Below are positions 35,686-44,831 of a stretch of 64,000 nt of DNA, piece by piece. The DNA is from Rhodococcus sp. ARC_M5 (lineage in GTDB: Bacteria > Actinomycetota > Actinomycetes > Mycobacteriales > Mycobacteriaceae). The notes beneath the pieces were generated by a model, which worked only from the letters and a program-made list of their open reading frames with translations, was not told the DNA's origin and searched no databases. The position numbers and the translations under genes were made by a program. The DNA lies in assembly GCF_022810405.1 (NCBI RefSeq), contig NZ_JALGQE010000003.1:62001-126000 (forward strand), read 5' to 3'. The number at the start of each line of letters is the position of its first letter. Position 1 is the stretch's first letter.

Positions 35686-37796
35686 GTGTTCGCTCCTTGA
35701 GTTGCGGATGTGTTCTTGCTCGAGTCGATCCTGTTCGGCCACCAGATCCCCGGGCCGATGAGGGTGAACAGGGCGGGAATCACCACGGTGCGTACGACGA
35801 AGGTATCGAGCAGAATACCGAGTCCGACGATGATGCCGAGTTGGGTCAGAGTGATCAGCGGGAGGACGCCGAGCACGCAGAACACGGCAGCCAGAACGAT
35901 TCCCGCGCTCGTGATGACACCTCCGGTAGCCGACACTGCCCGCACGATAGCTGATCTGGTGCCGTGCCGAGGCGTCTCCTCGCGGGTGCGTGTGACCAAG
36001 AAAATGGTGTAGTCCACGCCGAGGGCAACGAGGAACAGGAACGCGAACAGCGGAGTGTTGTCGTCGAGGGCCGGAAATCCGAAGATGTGCAGGCTCACCC
36101 AGCTACCGATCCCGATCGCGGCCACTGCGCTCAATACCGTTGTGGCAACCAGGATCACGGGTGCGACGAGGGCGCGCAGCAGTACCAGGAGGACGGCGAG
36201 CACGACCGCGAGGATGGCGGGAATGACCACGAGGCGATCGCGAGCCGCTGCGTCCGTCGTGTCGAGCGCCTTGGCGTCGCTGCCACCTACCTGTGCCTGG
36301 TCCACGCCGCTGAGTGCGCCGCGGATGTTCTCGACCACGGTGAACGACTCGTCCGATGCGGGAGCTGCGTCGGTGACGACCGAGAGGCGAGTGAGTCCGG
36401 TGTCCGAATCTGCGACGCGGTCGACCGAGACGACTCCGTCGATCCCCTCCACTGTGCTGATGACCCCGTCGATGTCAGCGGTGGGGGCCAGGACCGTCAT
36501 CGGATCGGCCGATCCGGCCGGGAAGTGCTGCGAGAGAGTGTCGAAGCCTTCGACGGATTCGGCGGTCACGCGGAACTGTTCGGTTTGAGAGAGTCCGATC
36601 TGTGTCCCGAACAATGCTGCGCAGCACGCCAGTAGCGCAACGATGGTGACCGAGGCCGTCGCTACGGGGCGTCGAGAGACGCCCGCCGCGATCGAGTGCC
36701 AGACGCCCTCCGTTGTGGTGTCCCGGTCCGATTCCTTGGGAACGAAGGGCCAGAACAGTTTCGGGCCGCAGAGTGCCAGGAGCGGCGGCAGTACGAACAG
36801 TACGAAGACCGCTGCGACGACGAGCCCGGCTGCGGCCAGAGCGCCCAGGCTGCGGGTGCTCGGCAGTATCGCCAATAGCAGCGTGAGCAGCGCCAGTACG
36901 ACGGTGGCGTTGCTGGCGAGGATGGCAGGTCCGGCCTGGCGGACGGCGTGGCGGAGGGCGAGGCGATGATCGGGCTCGCGCCGCAGTTCCTCGCGGTACC
37001 GAGAGATCAGCAGCAGCGCATAGTTGGTGCCGGCACCGAAGACCAGCACGCTGGTGATTCCCGACGTGGACCCGTCGAAGGACAGGCCGGTGACCTCGGC
37101 CAGGGCGGTGCCGACGGTGGTGGCGAAACGGTCGGCGAATCCGATGACGGCCAGCGGCACCAACCACAGGATGGGTGACCGATAGGTGACGATGAGCAGG
37201 ACGGCCACCACGAGTGCGGTGACGGCGAGAAGAGTGAAGTTGGCCCCGGAGAACGAGTTCGCGATGTCGGCACCGAAGGCGGGTCCGCCGGTGACCTGAG
37301 CGCGCAGCTCCGGTGCGAGGCCGTCGGTCGCGGCCGACCGCAGTTCGGTGATCAGTTCGTTCAGCGTGAAGCCCGACAGCTCGGAATCGACTTGGACCAG
37401 CGCGATCGCAGCTTTGCCGTCGGGTGCGACGATCGGGGGAGGTCCGGGCTCGTCCGGTACGGAACGGTCGACGGCGAGCAGCCGGCTCTGTGCGGCAGCT
37501 GCTCCTTCGATGTCGGCCGGTGTGAGGTCACCGCCGTCGACGCGGCTCAGTACCAGAATCACCGGGGCGGAGTCGGAGTCCGGAAACTGAGAGAGCAGCT
37601 CGTCCACCTGGAAGGACTCGGCCGACGTCGGCAACGAGTTCGGTGATTGGTCGGCGGAGTCGTTGCTGCCGACCAGCCCCATGACGGCGATGGAGAGAAC
37701 AAGGATGGCGAGCGCGATCGCCCACGATCTACGGTGCGTCACGGCTGCGGCGACGCGGTCCAAGGCGGCGGGGTTCTCGGTTCGGGTGCTGTCCAC
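35682..37796 (-). CDS. MmpL/RND-family membrane transporter
   Basis: 704 residues with two sets of TM helices and two extracytoplasmic loops (about residues 45-190 and 395-520). The family marks are GFADRFATTVGTALAE, VLVFGAGTNYALLLISRYRE in helix 4-5 and FLVALGVDYTIFLVTRTREE in the second half. MmpL proteins export lipids or drugs using the proton gradient. Start GTG 37796. It overlaps the lipocalin gene and diverges from a MarR regulator across 94 bp with operator-like repeats, a pattern like mmpS5/mmpL5-Rv0678. Confidence 0.92.
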   Translation of the reverse strand: MDSTRTENPAALDRVAAAVTHRRSWAIALAILVLSIAVMGLVGSNDSADQSPNSLPTSAESFQVDELLSQFPDSDSAPVILVLSRVDGGDLTPADIEGAAAAQSRLLAVDRSVPDEPGPPPIVAPDGKAAIALVQVDSELSGFTLNELITELRSAATDGLAPELRAQVTGGPAFGADIANSFSGANFTLLAVTALVVAVLLIVTYRSPILWLVPLAVIGFADRFATTVGTALAEVTGLSFDGSTSGITSVLVFGAGTNYALLLISRYREELRREPDHRLALRHAVRQAGPAILASNATVVLALLTLLLAILPSTRSLGALAAAGLVVAAVFVLFVLPPLLALCGPKLFWPFVPKESDRDTTTEGVWHSIAAGVSRRPVATASVTIVALLACCAALFGTQIGLSQTEQFRVTAESVEGFDTLSQHFPAGSADPMTVLAPTADIDGVISTVEGIDGVVSVDRVADSDTGLTRLSVVTDAAPASDESFTVVENIRGALSGVDQAQVGGSDAKALDTTDAAARDRLVVIPAILAVVLAVLLVLLRALVAPVILVATTVLSAVAAIGIGSWVSLHIFGFPALDDNTPLFAFLFLVALGVDYTIFLVTRTREETPRHGTRSAIVRAVSATGGVITSAGIVLAAVFCVLGVLPLITLTQLGIIVGLGILLDTFVVRTVVIPALFTLIGPGIWWPNRIDSSKNTSATQGANT

Positions 37797-37813
37797 GTTC
37801 CAAACAATCTCAT

Positions 37814-37844
37814 TTACTTAGATATTAAGCAACTGAATCTGTTG
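37814..37844. promoter_or_regulatory. Candidate MarR operator between mmpL and marR
   Basis: The AT-rich imperfect palindrome TTACTTAGATATTAAGCAA (37814-37832) is followed by CAACTGAATCTGTTG (37830-37844), a second near-palindrome. Both lie 18-50 bp upstream of the mmpL start and 46-77 bp upstream of marR, the expected place for MarR autoregulation. Confidence 0.5.
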
Positions 37845-37890
37845 TGGGCAGTACTCTGACGTTGACCGTAGCGAAGGAGTTACCACCGAC

Positions 37891-38370
37891 ATGGCCGACC
37901 GAGACCACCTCGAATCCGCGATCTCTGCGGATCTGCGAGCGCTGTCGTCGGTCTCCGAACAGATCGGCCAAGTGTTCGGGGCTCTACACAGCCTGCGCCC
38001 CAACGATTTCCGAGCACTGCTGCACGTCATGGTCGCCGATGTCGAGGGTGCGCCGCTGACGGCGGGCGAACTGGGCACCATGTTGGGACTGTCGTCCGCG
38101 GCGATGACCTACCTCGTCGAGCGCATGATCGCGTCGGGGCACATCCGTCGCGAATCCGACGCGTCCGATCGACGCAAGGTCATTCTGCGCTACGACGAGC
38201 ACGGGATGGAGGTTGCTCGCGGGTTCTTCGGACCCCTCGGCAGGCGCACCAGCGCTGCGTTGGCGGACCTCCCCGATACGGATCTCGCCGCCGCGCATCG
38301 AGTGTTCGAAGCACTCATCGGTGCTATGCGCGAACACCACGCCGACCTGGGTGACAGCACTCGCGCATAG
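37891..38370 (+). CDS. MarR family transcriptional regulator
   Basis: 159 residues. Winged helix: LTAGELGTMLGLSSAAMTYL is the DNA-reading helix pair, and SGHIRRESDASDRRKVILRY is the wing with the conserved D-x-R-R. N- and C-terminal helices form the dimer interface. It diverges from mmpL and probably represses mmpL-lipocalin and itself, released by a drug or lipid. Confidence 0.92.
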   Translation: MADRDHLESAISADLRALSSVSEQIGQVFGALHSLRPNDFRALLHVMVADVEGAPLTAGELGTMLGLSSAAMTYLVERMIASGHIRRESDASDRRKVILRYDEHGMEVARGFFGPLGRRTSAALADLPDTDLAAAHRVFEALIGAMREHHADLGDSTRA

Positions 38371-38487
38371 TGCGTGCGCCCGGGCGCAGTGTTCGAACTG
38401 CTGGTGGGCGGCCTCCTCGATCCGATGCTGGACGCCGAGCGTGCGAGTGACGTAGGGTTGTCCCTGGTTGAGCTAACAGCCGGTCAC

Positions 38488-38558
38488 GGGGAAACGCAGC
38501 GAAGTCGGCGTCCGGGTCAGGCAACACTTCTGCTCCCGCTGCGTCAATCGGTTTCCCC
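38488..38558 (+). ncRNA. Structured leader upstream of the STAS gene
   Basis: GGGGAAACGCAGCG (38488-38501) can pair with CGCTGC (38538-38543) and GTTTCCCC (38551-38558): a 14-bp stem interrupted by a single bulge of about 7 nt, enclosing a 36-nt loop. It ends 29 bp before the STAS start codon. No known riboswitch class is recognised. The rest of the 217-bp gap (38371-38587) has no gene. Confidence 0.4.
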
Positions 38559-38587
38559 TTCAGTTCGACCGATCGATGGGATCTGCC

Positions 38588-38989
38588 ATGAGTGTTGAAT
38601 CTTCAGGCAACAAAGTTCGAACCACCCCGGTGACCGTCGCGGAGAAGTCCGTGTCGGTCGCAGCAACCGGAGCAATCTTCACCGCGCACGACGGTCCCGA
38701 CGGTTCACTCGTCGTCGCCGTCCACGGCGACATCGACATGCGCAGCGCGCCGATGTTCTCCGATTTCGTCTGCAGCCGCGTGTCCAGCAAACGGCATGTC
38801 ACTCTCGATCTGTCCAATGTCGAATTCTTCGGCATCGCAGGTCTCACCGTCTTCGATGCAGTCCGTGAGTACACGGCCGGTATCGGTGCATCATGGTCGA
38901 TCGTCGCAGGACGCTCGGTCTCACGTCTGATCCAGGTCGCCGACCTCGAGTCCACGATTCCGACGGCTCGTCCTTCGACCGACCAGTAG
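38588..38989 (+). CDS. STAS-domain protein, anti-anti-sigma factor-like
   Basis: 133 residues. A flexible 35-residue N-terminus precedes the STAS fold: LVVAVHGDIDMRSAPMFSDF and VTLDLSNVEFFGIAGLTVFD. In SpoIIAA/RsbV proteins the second motif reads D-S-x-G-L with the phosphorylated Ser; here it is FGIAGL, so the phosphorylation site is missing and partner-kinase control would differ. No anti-sigma kinase is nearby. ATG 38588. Confidence 0.85.
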   Translation: MSVESSGNKVRTTPVTVAEKSVSVAATGAIFTAHDGPDGSLVVAVHGDIDMRSAPMFSDFVCSRVSSKRHVTLDLSNVEFFGIAGLTVFDAVREYTAGIGASWSIVAGRSVSRLIQVADLESTIPTARPSTDQ

Positions 38990-39019
38990 AACTCCGGCGA
39001 TCATCGCCGCGACAAGAGG

Positions 39020-39118
39020 TGGGCAGCTCCAGTACAGGGGCTGCCCACTGTTCGTTCGGTCCCTCACAGAAACGGACGACCCTGCCCGACGGGGTGGCCG
39101 GGGCGCAGGATCGTCCGT
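39020..39118. terminator. Two hairpins between STAS and the small hypothetical gene
   Basis: GTGGGCAGC (39020-39028) pairs with GCTGCCCAC (39041-39049). ACGGACGACCCTGC (39072-39085) pairs with GCAGGATCGTCCGT (39105-39118) with one G-T mismatch. They lie between convergent genes and presumably terminate each. Confidence 0.8.
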
Positions 39119-39139
39119 GAGTGTTTCCGTACGGGCGAA

Positions 39140-39328
39140 CTAGTCCTTGGTTCCTTCGGAATCGCTGAAGAACGCCCACTCGCCGTCGTGCTCGACCTCG
39201 AGTCGCCACCCCAACTCCTCGTTGTCGGAACGGCTGTCCTTGAACCACGCGTGCGCGTCCTCGGAACTGGAGATGTCCTTGGTGTCGACGACGGTTCCGT
39301 GCGGATCGATAACTCTGTAATTTGCCAT
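39140..39328 (-). CDS. Small conserved-type hypothetical protein
   Basis: 62-residue acidic protein, MANYRVIDPHGTVVDTKDIS at the N-terminus, with alternating strands and a Trp-rich end (AHAWFKDSR, ELGWRLEVEHDGEWAFFSDS). No signal peptide or membrane segment. No family recognised; similar tiny cytosolic proteins with V-D-x-x-G-x-x-V starts are common in mycolata. Expressed alone, with terminator hairpins downstream. Confidence 0.65.
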   Translation of the reverse strand: MANYRVIDPHGTVVDTKDISSSEDAHAWFKDSRSDNEELGWRLEVEHDGEWAFFSDSEGTKD

Positions 39329-39401
39329 GACCTCGGGATGCCCCGATGCCGCGCAACCTAATCCACACAGAAGCGTCGAGGCGTGTGCGGCGGCCGGCCC
39401 A

Positions 39402-40346
39402 CTACGTGCGGGAGAGCACCGATCGAGCGAAGAACACCAGGTTCGCCGGACGCTCGGCCAGTCTGCGCATGAAGTAGCCGTACCACTGCGATCCGTACGG
39501 GACGTACACGCGAACGTGTTGTCCGGCGTCCACCAGTCGCCGCTGCTCGGGATCGCGGATTCCGTACAGCATCTGGAACTCGAACTCCTCGGACGACCGT
39601 CCTGCAGCCGACGCGAGACGTTCTGCCGCCTCGATCATCTCCGGATCGTGTGAGGCCACCATCGGGTAGCCGCGGCCGTTCATCAGCACCTGCAGGCACC
39701 GGAGGTAGGAGTCGGACACCTCCCGTGCACCCTGAAACGCTACCGACGACGGCTCGTTGTACGCCCCCTTGCACAGTCGGATACGAGATCTCGGCCCGGA
39801 CAGGTCCCGGCAGTCGGCCTCCGTTCGTCGCAGGTACGCCTGCAGCACCGTACCCAGGTCGGGGAAGTCCACGCGCAGTTCGCGGACGATCGACAGGGTC
39901 GAATCGGTGGTGGTGTGGTCCTCGGCATCCACCGTCACCCACACCCCGGCCGCGGCGGCAGCAGTGCAGATCGTCCGCGCGTTCTCGAGTGCCAGAGTCC
40001 GGTCGATTCCCTGGCCGAGCGCCGACAGTTTCAGCGAGATCTCCAGTGCAGTCGCATCGGCGTCACGCGTCGAAAAGCGTTGTATCAGTGACAGATACGC
40101 GTCCACGGTTGCTGTCGCCTGAGCTCGATCGGTGGTGTCCTCACCGAGATAGTCCACCGAGACGAACCGGCCCGACGCCAGCAGGGCGTCGACTGCGCTG
40201 ACGGCTGCGGGCTCGGATTCGCCCGCGACGAAGCGGTCGACGAGAGATCGGGTGGCGCGCAGCCGCGTCACCGTCGCCTGCAGTTTCGGTGAACGCGCCG
40301 CCGCCAGCAGTGCCGGCCGCAGCGGATTGCTCAACAGAGTGGTCAT
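39402..40346 (-). CDS. putB: Proline dehydrogenase
   Basis: 314 residues, monofunctional FAD-dependent proline dehydrogenase; oxidises proline to delta-1-pyrroline-5-carboxylate and passes electrons to the quinone pool. Barrel and FAD motifs: DAEDHTTTDSTLSIVRELR, RIRLCKGAYNEPSSVAFQ, and the proline-binding RVYVPYGSQWYGYFMRRLAE. Its ATG overlaps the stop of the P5C dehydrogenase gene (ATGA). Confidence 0.94.
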   Translation of the reverse strand: MTTLLSNPLRPALLAAARSPKLQATVTRLRATRSLVDRFVAGESEPAAVSAVDALLASGRFVSVDYLGEDTTDRAQATATVDAYLSLIQRFSTRDADATALEISLKLSALGQGIDRTLALENARTICTAAAAAGVWVTVDAEDHTTTDSTLSIVRELRVDFPDLGTVLQAYLRRTEADCRDLSGPRSRIRLCKGAYNEPSSVAFQGAREVSDSYLRCLQVLMNGRGYPMVASHDPEMIEAAERLASAAGRSSEEFEFQMLYGIRDPEQRRLVDAGQHVRVYVPYGSQWYGYFMRRLAERPANLVFFARSVLSRT

Positions 40347-41992
40347 CGCGTGCCCTCACCTTCCTGATGCGGGTAGCCGTGCGTGGTCGGCGGTACGAAC
40401 GTTTCCTTCACGGTGCGGGCCGAGGCCCAGCGCAGCAGATTCTGCGGTGAACCCGCCTTGTCGTTGGTGCCCGACGCGCGGGCTCCGCCGAACGGTTGCT
40501 GTCCCACCACTGCGCCGGTCGGCTTGTCGTTGACGTAGAAGTTTCCGGCGGCGAATCGCAATGCCGCATGGGCCTGTTCGACGGCGGTGCGATCGGTGGC
40601 GATGACCGCACCGGTCAATGCGTACTTCGATCCGGAGTCGACGGTGCGCAGGGTCTCGGCATAGGCGTCGGGCCTGCTGTCGTCGTACACGTGGACGGCG
40701 AGGATGGGGCCGAAGTACTCGGTGGTGAACGCCTCGTCGGTGGGATCGTCGCCGAGAAGCACAGTGGGAGAGACGAAGTACCCCTCCGAGTCGTCGCAGG
40801 TACCACCGGCGGCGATGGTCAGACTCGAGACGGACTTCGCCCGATCGAGGGCAGCTGCGTTGCGGTCGAACGCCTTTCGGTCGATGACGGCTCCGCCGTA
40901 GTTGGACAGGTCGGTCACGTCGCCGTACTTCAGGGCCGAGACCTGCTCGATGAACGTATCGCCCATCGAGGCCCACAGCGATTTCGGTACGAACGCCCTC
41001 GACGCTGCCGAGCACTTCTGTCCCTGGAAGTCGAACGCGCCGCGAATCATGGCCGTGGTCAGCACATCCGGGTCGGCCGAGCTGTGCGCGACGATGAAGT
41101 CCTTGCCGCCGGTCTCGCCCACGAGCCGTGGGTACGAGTGGTAGTTCGAGATGTTGTTGCCCACCTCGCGCCACAGCGTCTGGAATGTCGCGGTGGATCC
41201 GGTGAAGTGGATTCCGGCCAGCCGCGGATCGGCGAGGGCCACCTCGGACACCATCGGCCCGTCGCCGAGAACGAGGTTGATCACCCCTGGTGGCAGACCT
41301 GCGGCTTCGAGCAACTGGAGCGTCAGATACGCGGCCACTGCCTGAGTGGGGGAGGGCTTCCACAGCACGGTGTTGCCCATCAAGGCAGGCGCGGTGGGGA
41401 GGTTGCCTGCGATGGCGGTGAAGTTGAACGGGGTGATGGCGTAGACGAAGCCCTCGAGCGGACGGTATTCGACGCGGTTCCACACTCCCGGAGCCGAGAC
41501 CGGCTGGTCGGCGAGGATCTGTCGTGCGAATGCGACGTTGAACCGCCAGAAGTCGATCAGCTCGCAGGGTGCGTCGATCTCCGCCTGATAGGCCGACTTC
41601 GACTGTCCGAGCATCGTTGCAGCAGCGATTCTTTCGCGCCACGGACCGGACAGCAGATCGGCGGCGCGCAGGAACACTGCGGCTCGCTCGTCGAAGGGGA
41701 GATCGCGCCACGCGGGGGCGGCGGCCGTGGCGGCGTCGATGGCGTCACGCACATCCTGGTGGTTGGCCCCGGTGAAGCTGCCGATGATCGACGAGTGCCT
41801 GTGCGGCTCGACGACGTTCTCGACCGGGCCGTCGGCAACGCGGTGGACGCCGCCGATGACCTGGTGGATCTCGACGGGCGATGTCCGGAGCTCGGTCAGG
41901 CTGGTCCGGAGGCGAGCGCGTTCCGGGCTCCCCGGGGCGTAGGTGTTGACCGGCTCGTTGGTGGGGGTGGGGACGGATGTGACGGCGTCCAT
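40343..41992 (-). CDS. pruA: L-glutamate gamma-semialdehyde (P5C) dehydrogenase
   Basis: 549 residues, aldehyde dehydrogenase superfamily; oxidises glutamate semialdehyde to glutamate with NAD. Visible: NAD-binding ITPFNFTAIAGNLPTAPALM, the catalytic Glu in GETGGKDFIVAH, the catalytic Cys in FQGQKCSAASRAFVP, and C-terminal QQPFGGARASGTNDKAGSPQ. ATG 41992 is chosen as it gives the normal family N-terminus (SVPTPTNEPVNTYAPGSPER). It is first in the operon with proline dehydrogenase and diverges from a PucR-type regulator. Confidence 0.95.
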   Translation of the reverse strand: MDAVTSVPTPTNEPVNTYAPGSPERARLRTSLTELRTSPVEIHQVIGGVHRVADGPVENVVEPHRHSSIIGSFTGANHQDVRDAIDAATAAAPAWRDLPFDERAAVFLRAADLLSGPWRERIAAATMLGQSKSAYQAEIDAPCELIDFWRFNVAFARQILADQPVSAPGVWNRVEYRPLEGFVYAITPFNFTAIAGNLPTAPALMGNTVLWKPSPTQAVAAYLTLQLLEAAGLPPGVINLVLGDGPMVSEVALADPRLAGIHFTGSTATFQTLWREVGNNISNYHSYPRLVGETGGKDFIVAHSSADPDVLTTAMIRGAFDFQGQKCSAASRAFVPKSLWASMGDTFIEQVSALKYGDVTDLSNYGGAVIDRKAFDRNAAALDRAKSVSSLTIAAGGTCDDSEGYFVSPTVLLGDDPTDEAFTTEYFGPILAVHVYDDSRPDAYAETLRTVDSGSKYALTGAVIATDRTAVEQAHAALRFAAGNFYVNDKPTGAVVGQQPFGGARASGTNDKAGSPQNLLRWASARTVKETFVPPTTHGYPHQEGEGTR

Positions 41993-42091
41993 GGCTGCTC
42001 CTCGTCTTCGGTGTGTGCTGTTCATTGAAGACCGATCCGCACCTCGTTCAATCAGTCCGTCGGCCAAAGAATTCGTGATCTACTTGTCCGT

Positions 42092-43696
42092 ATGGCCAAC
42101 ACTGTGTCGCTGCGATCGTTGCTGACCTCACTGCACAGCGCCGTCGTCGAGCTCGTGGTGGCACCGGTGGGAATGGACATGGCCGTGGAGTCCGTCGCGC
42201 TGCTCGACGCCGACGACCTGCGGTCACCTCCGGGAACATCCGCTGATCTGGCGCTGCTGGTGGGCGTGACCGAGGCCGATGTGATGCGGTGGTTCGACGA
42301 TCTCGCGTTGCGCCCGGTCGCAGACCGACCGCGTGCGGTGCTGACCAAAGTCGCCGCCTCGACTGCGCTGTCCCACGGTGCGCGAGAGACAGGCATCGCA
42401 CTGGTTGCGGTGCACCAGCAGACACGGTGGGAGCTGTTGCTGTCGATGATGCGTGGAGTCCTCGACCAGGTCCGGGCCCAGAGCCCCGACGACGGACTGT
42501 TCGGTGCCGACACCGACCTGTACGAACTCGCGCAGACGGTGGCGTCGCTGACGAAGGGCATGGTGAGCATCGAGGACGAGCGCTCGCACGTGTTGGCCTA
42601 TTCGGCATCCGACGACGCGGCCGACGAACTACGCACCCTGTCGATACTCGGGCGAGAGGGTCCGGCGGACTATCTGCGCAGACTGCACGAGCGCGGCGTG
42701 TTCGATCGACTCCGCCGCACCGACGACGTCATCGACGTACCCGCGGATCCCGAACTGGTGATTCGTCGACGCCTCGCGGTGGGGATTCGTCGGATGGCCG
42801 GCAGGAGTGGAGCCGGCGGAACGACCGTTTCGATCGGCCCGACGACCCTCGGGACGATCTGGGTGCAGGAGGGTTCCGCCCCGCTCGCCGCCGACGCCGA
42901 CGCAGTACTGCGTGGTGCCTCCGCCGTTGCGGCCCGACTGATCACCCGCATTGCGAATGCCCCCACCAACGAGGCCCTGCAGATTCAGCGCCTGCTGGGG
43001 GCCAGGGGCGGCGGTGTCGACGTCCCGTCGTTGGCATCGGCGCTGTCGATACCCACCACGGGATCTGCAGCGGTCGTCGGATTCGCTGCCTGCGGGGAGT
43101 TCGAGATCAGCTCCCTGGCCCCGGCTATTCGATTGCACGCCAGTGCTTTCCGCCGAGATTCGTTGGTCACGATCATCGGTGAGAGAATCTACGCACTGTT
43201 TCCCGGGGTGGCGTCGGGCACGGGTATCGCGGCGTGGACCGCCGATGCCGTTGGCCGGATCGAGACGCGTACCTCGCTGGCGCTGCGCGCCGCGGTCGCC
43301 GCACCGATCGCCGACCTCGACGGGGTGGCGGTGGCCAGATTCGAAGTCGACCGAGTACTCGACGGCACCACCGGCGAGGTACGCGTCACGACGCTGGAGG
43401 AGTCGAGAACCTCTGTGTTGCTGGGCGAGATCCTGGAACTGATCGCCAATCACGAACAGCTCCGAGACCCGCGGATCGCCGCCCTCGACCGATACGACGC
43501 CACGAACGACTCGAGAATGCGCGAGAGTCTCGAGGCTTATCTGGAGTGCTTCGGCGACGTTCGGGCCGGTGCCGAGCGACTGCACATCCACCCGAACACC
43601 CTGCGCTACCGTATTCGCCGCGTCGAGCAGATCCTGGACCTCGACCTGACCGATTCCGACGCACGCCTACTGGTGGAAATACAGCTGCGGATGTAA
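42092..43696 (+). CDS. PucR-family transcriptional activator of proline catabolism
   Basis: 534 residues. An N-terminal sensory region is followed by a GGDEF-like/GAF-related middle and the C-terminal PucR HTH: LEAYLECFGDVRAGAERLHI then HPNTLRYRIRRVEQILDLDL. Regulators of this kind activate adjacent proline dehydrogenase genes in actinobacteria (PutR/PruR type). It is divergent from pruA-putB across 99 bp that hold TTCATTGAA (42021-42029) and ATTGAA-n17-TTCAAT (42024-42052), possible binding sites. Confidence 0.88.
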   Translation: MANTVSLRSLLTSLHSAVVELVVAPVGMDMAVESVALLDADDLRSPPGTSADLALLVGVTEADVMRWFDDLALRPVADRPRAVLTKVAASTALSHGARETGIALVAVHQQTRWELLLSMMRGVLDQVRAQSPDDGLFGADTDLYELAQTVASLTKGMVSIEDERSHVLAYSASDDAADELRTLSILGREGPADYLRRLHERGVFDRLRRTDDVIDVPADPELVIRRRLAVGIRRMAGRSGAGGTTVSIGPTTLGTIWVQEGSAPLAADADAVLRGASAVAARLITRIANAPTNEALQIQRLLGARGGGVDVPSLASALSIPTTGSAAVVGFAACGEFEISSLAPAIRLHASAFRRDSLVTIIGERIYALFPGVASGTGIAAWTADAVGRIETRTSLALRAAVAAPIADLDGVAVARFEVDRVLDGTTGEVRVTTLEESRTSVLLGEILELIANHEQLRDPRIAALDRYDATNDSRMRESLEAYLECFGDVRAGAERLHIHPNTLRYRIRRVEQILDLDLTDSDARLLVEIQLRM

Positions 43697-43706
43697 GAGG
43701 GCCTGC

Positions 43707-43760
43707 GGCCCATGTGCATAGAACCTCGTAGCAGGCTACGAAGTTTCATGCACGTGCGGC
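43707..43760. terminator. Bidirectional terminator between the PucR and LacI genes
   Basis: A 26-nt left arm ending in CCTCGTAGC (43707-43732) and a right arm beginning GCTACGAAG (43735-43760) form a long stem with a 2-nt loop and a few mismatches (GTGCAT and its complement inside). The right arm covers the LacI stop codon. It lies between convergent genes. Confidence 0.75.
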
Positions 43761-44756
43761 ACCGGTGCTCGCTCGGATCACCAGTCTCGGTTCGATGCTC
43801 GAACGCCTGGTGCTTCGGTTTCCGGTGTCGATCTGGTCGAGCAGAATTTCGACGCTTCGGACACCGACGTCGGTGAATTCCTGGCGGATGGTGGTCAGCG
43901 GTGGTGAGAAGAACTCCGCATCGGGAACATCGTCGAAGCCGACCACGCTGACGTCCTGTGGTACTCGCTTGCCGTGGACGTTCAGTGCGCGCAGCACCCC
44001 GAGTGCCATGGAGTCGTTGCCGGCGAACACTGCAGTGACGTCGGTGTTCCCGGCCAGTTCGGTGCCGGCCCGAAACCCCGATTTCGCGGTCCAGTCGCCG
44101 CTGAGGGCGGCAGGCGGATCGATGCCTGCATCCTCGTGGGCCAGCCGCCATCCGGTGACGCGATCGGCAGCCTCGTACCACCCCAGCGGGCCGGCCACAT
44201 GCCACACGGCGCTGTGTCCGAGCGAGAGCAGGTGGGCGGTTGCGGCTCTCGCTCCGGCGATCTGATCCACCGAGACGACGGCCAGATCACCGGCAGGCGA
44301 ACCCTCGACGGCGACCAGCGGGAGTTCGCCGGCCAGATCGGCGATGTCGCCGCCGTCGGTTCGCAGTGGAGCGATGACGACGACGCCGTCGACCCCCTGC
44401 TTCTGCAATCGGCGCACGCAAGTGATGATCGCCGACTCCTCGAACGAGGTGGGGACGCCGACCACGACGGAGTAGCCGGCCTCGCGGGCTGCGTATTCGA
44501 CGCTGTAGAGCGTCGACACCGGACCGTAGAGAGCATTCCCGGTTCCCACGATTCCGATGGTCCTGCTTCGGCCGGTGACGAGAGCGCGAGCTGCAGTGTT
44601 CGGCCGGTAGCCGAGCTCCGAGATAGCCTGATGCACTTTCGTTCTCGTCACTTCGGTCACGTTGGGGTGACCGTTGATGACGCGGGAGACGGTCTGATGG
44701 GACACGCCTGCGAGCCGGGCGACATCGGTCATGGCGGGTCCGCGAGTCGGCGTCAT
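43746..44756 (-). CDS. LacI family transcriptional repressor of the sugar ABC operon
   Basis: 336 residues. N-terminal LacI HTH (MTDVARLAGVSHQTVSRVIN) with hinge helix (NTAARALVTGRSRTIGIVGT), then a periplasmic-binding-like sugar domain (GVVVIAPLRTDGGDIADLAG, AVFAGNDSMALGVLRAL). RBS GGGAGG lies before ATG 44756. It is the last gene, 75 bp after the permease, of the ABC transporter operon, and two TGTGAGCGnTAACA sites before the operon are the expected LacI-type operators. Confidence 0.92.
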   Translation of the reverse strand: MTPTRGPAMTDVARLAGVSHQTVSRVINGHPNVTEVTRTKVHQAISELGYRPNTAARALVTGRSRTIGIVGTGNALYGPVSTLYSVEYAAREAGYSVVVGVPTSFEESAIITCVRRLQKQGVDGVVVIAPLRTDGGDIADLAGELPLVAVEGSPAGDLAVVSVDQIAGARAATAHLLSLGHSAVWHVAGPLGWYEAADRVTGWRLAHEDAGIDPPAALSGDWTAKSGFRAGTELAGNTDVTAVFAGNDSMALGVLRALNVHGKRVPQDVSVVGFDDVPDAEFFSPPLTTIRQEFTDVGVRSVEILLDQIDTGNRSTRRSSIEPRLVIRASTGAARA

Positions 44757-44831
44757 CGTGTCCGAGCCTCCCTTACTTGGTCGAGGACAATCACAGCATG
44801 CCCGGGCCCGTGATGCCCGCGACTACGTGGT

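Noticed and set aside
40496..42028. 510-residue plus-strand frame opposite pruA
   Set aside because: Shadow of P5C dehydrogenase; no RBS or family motifs.
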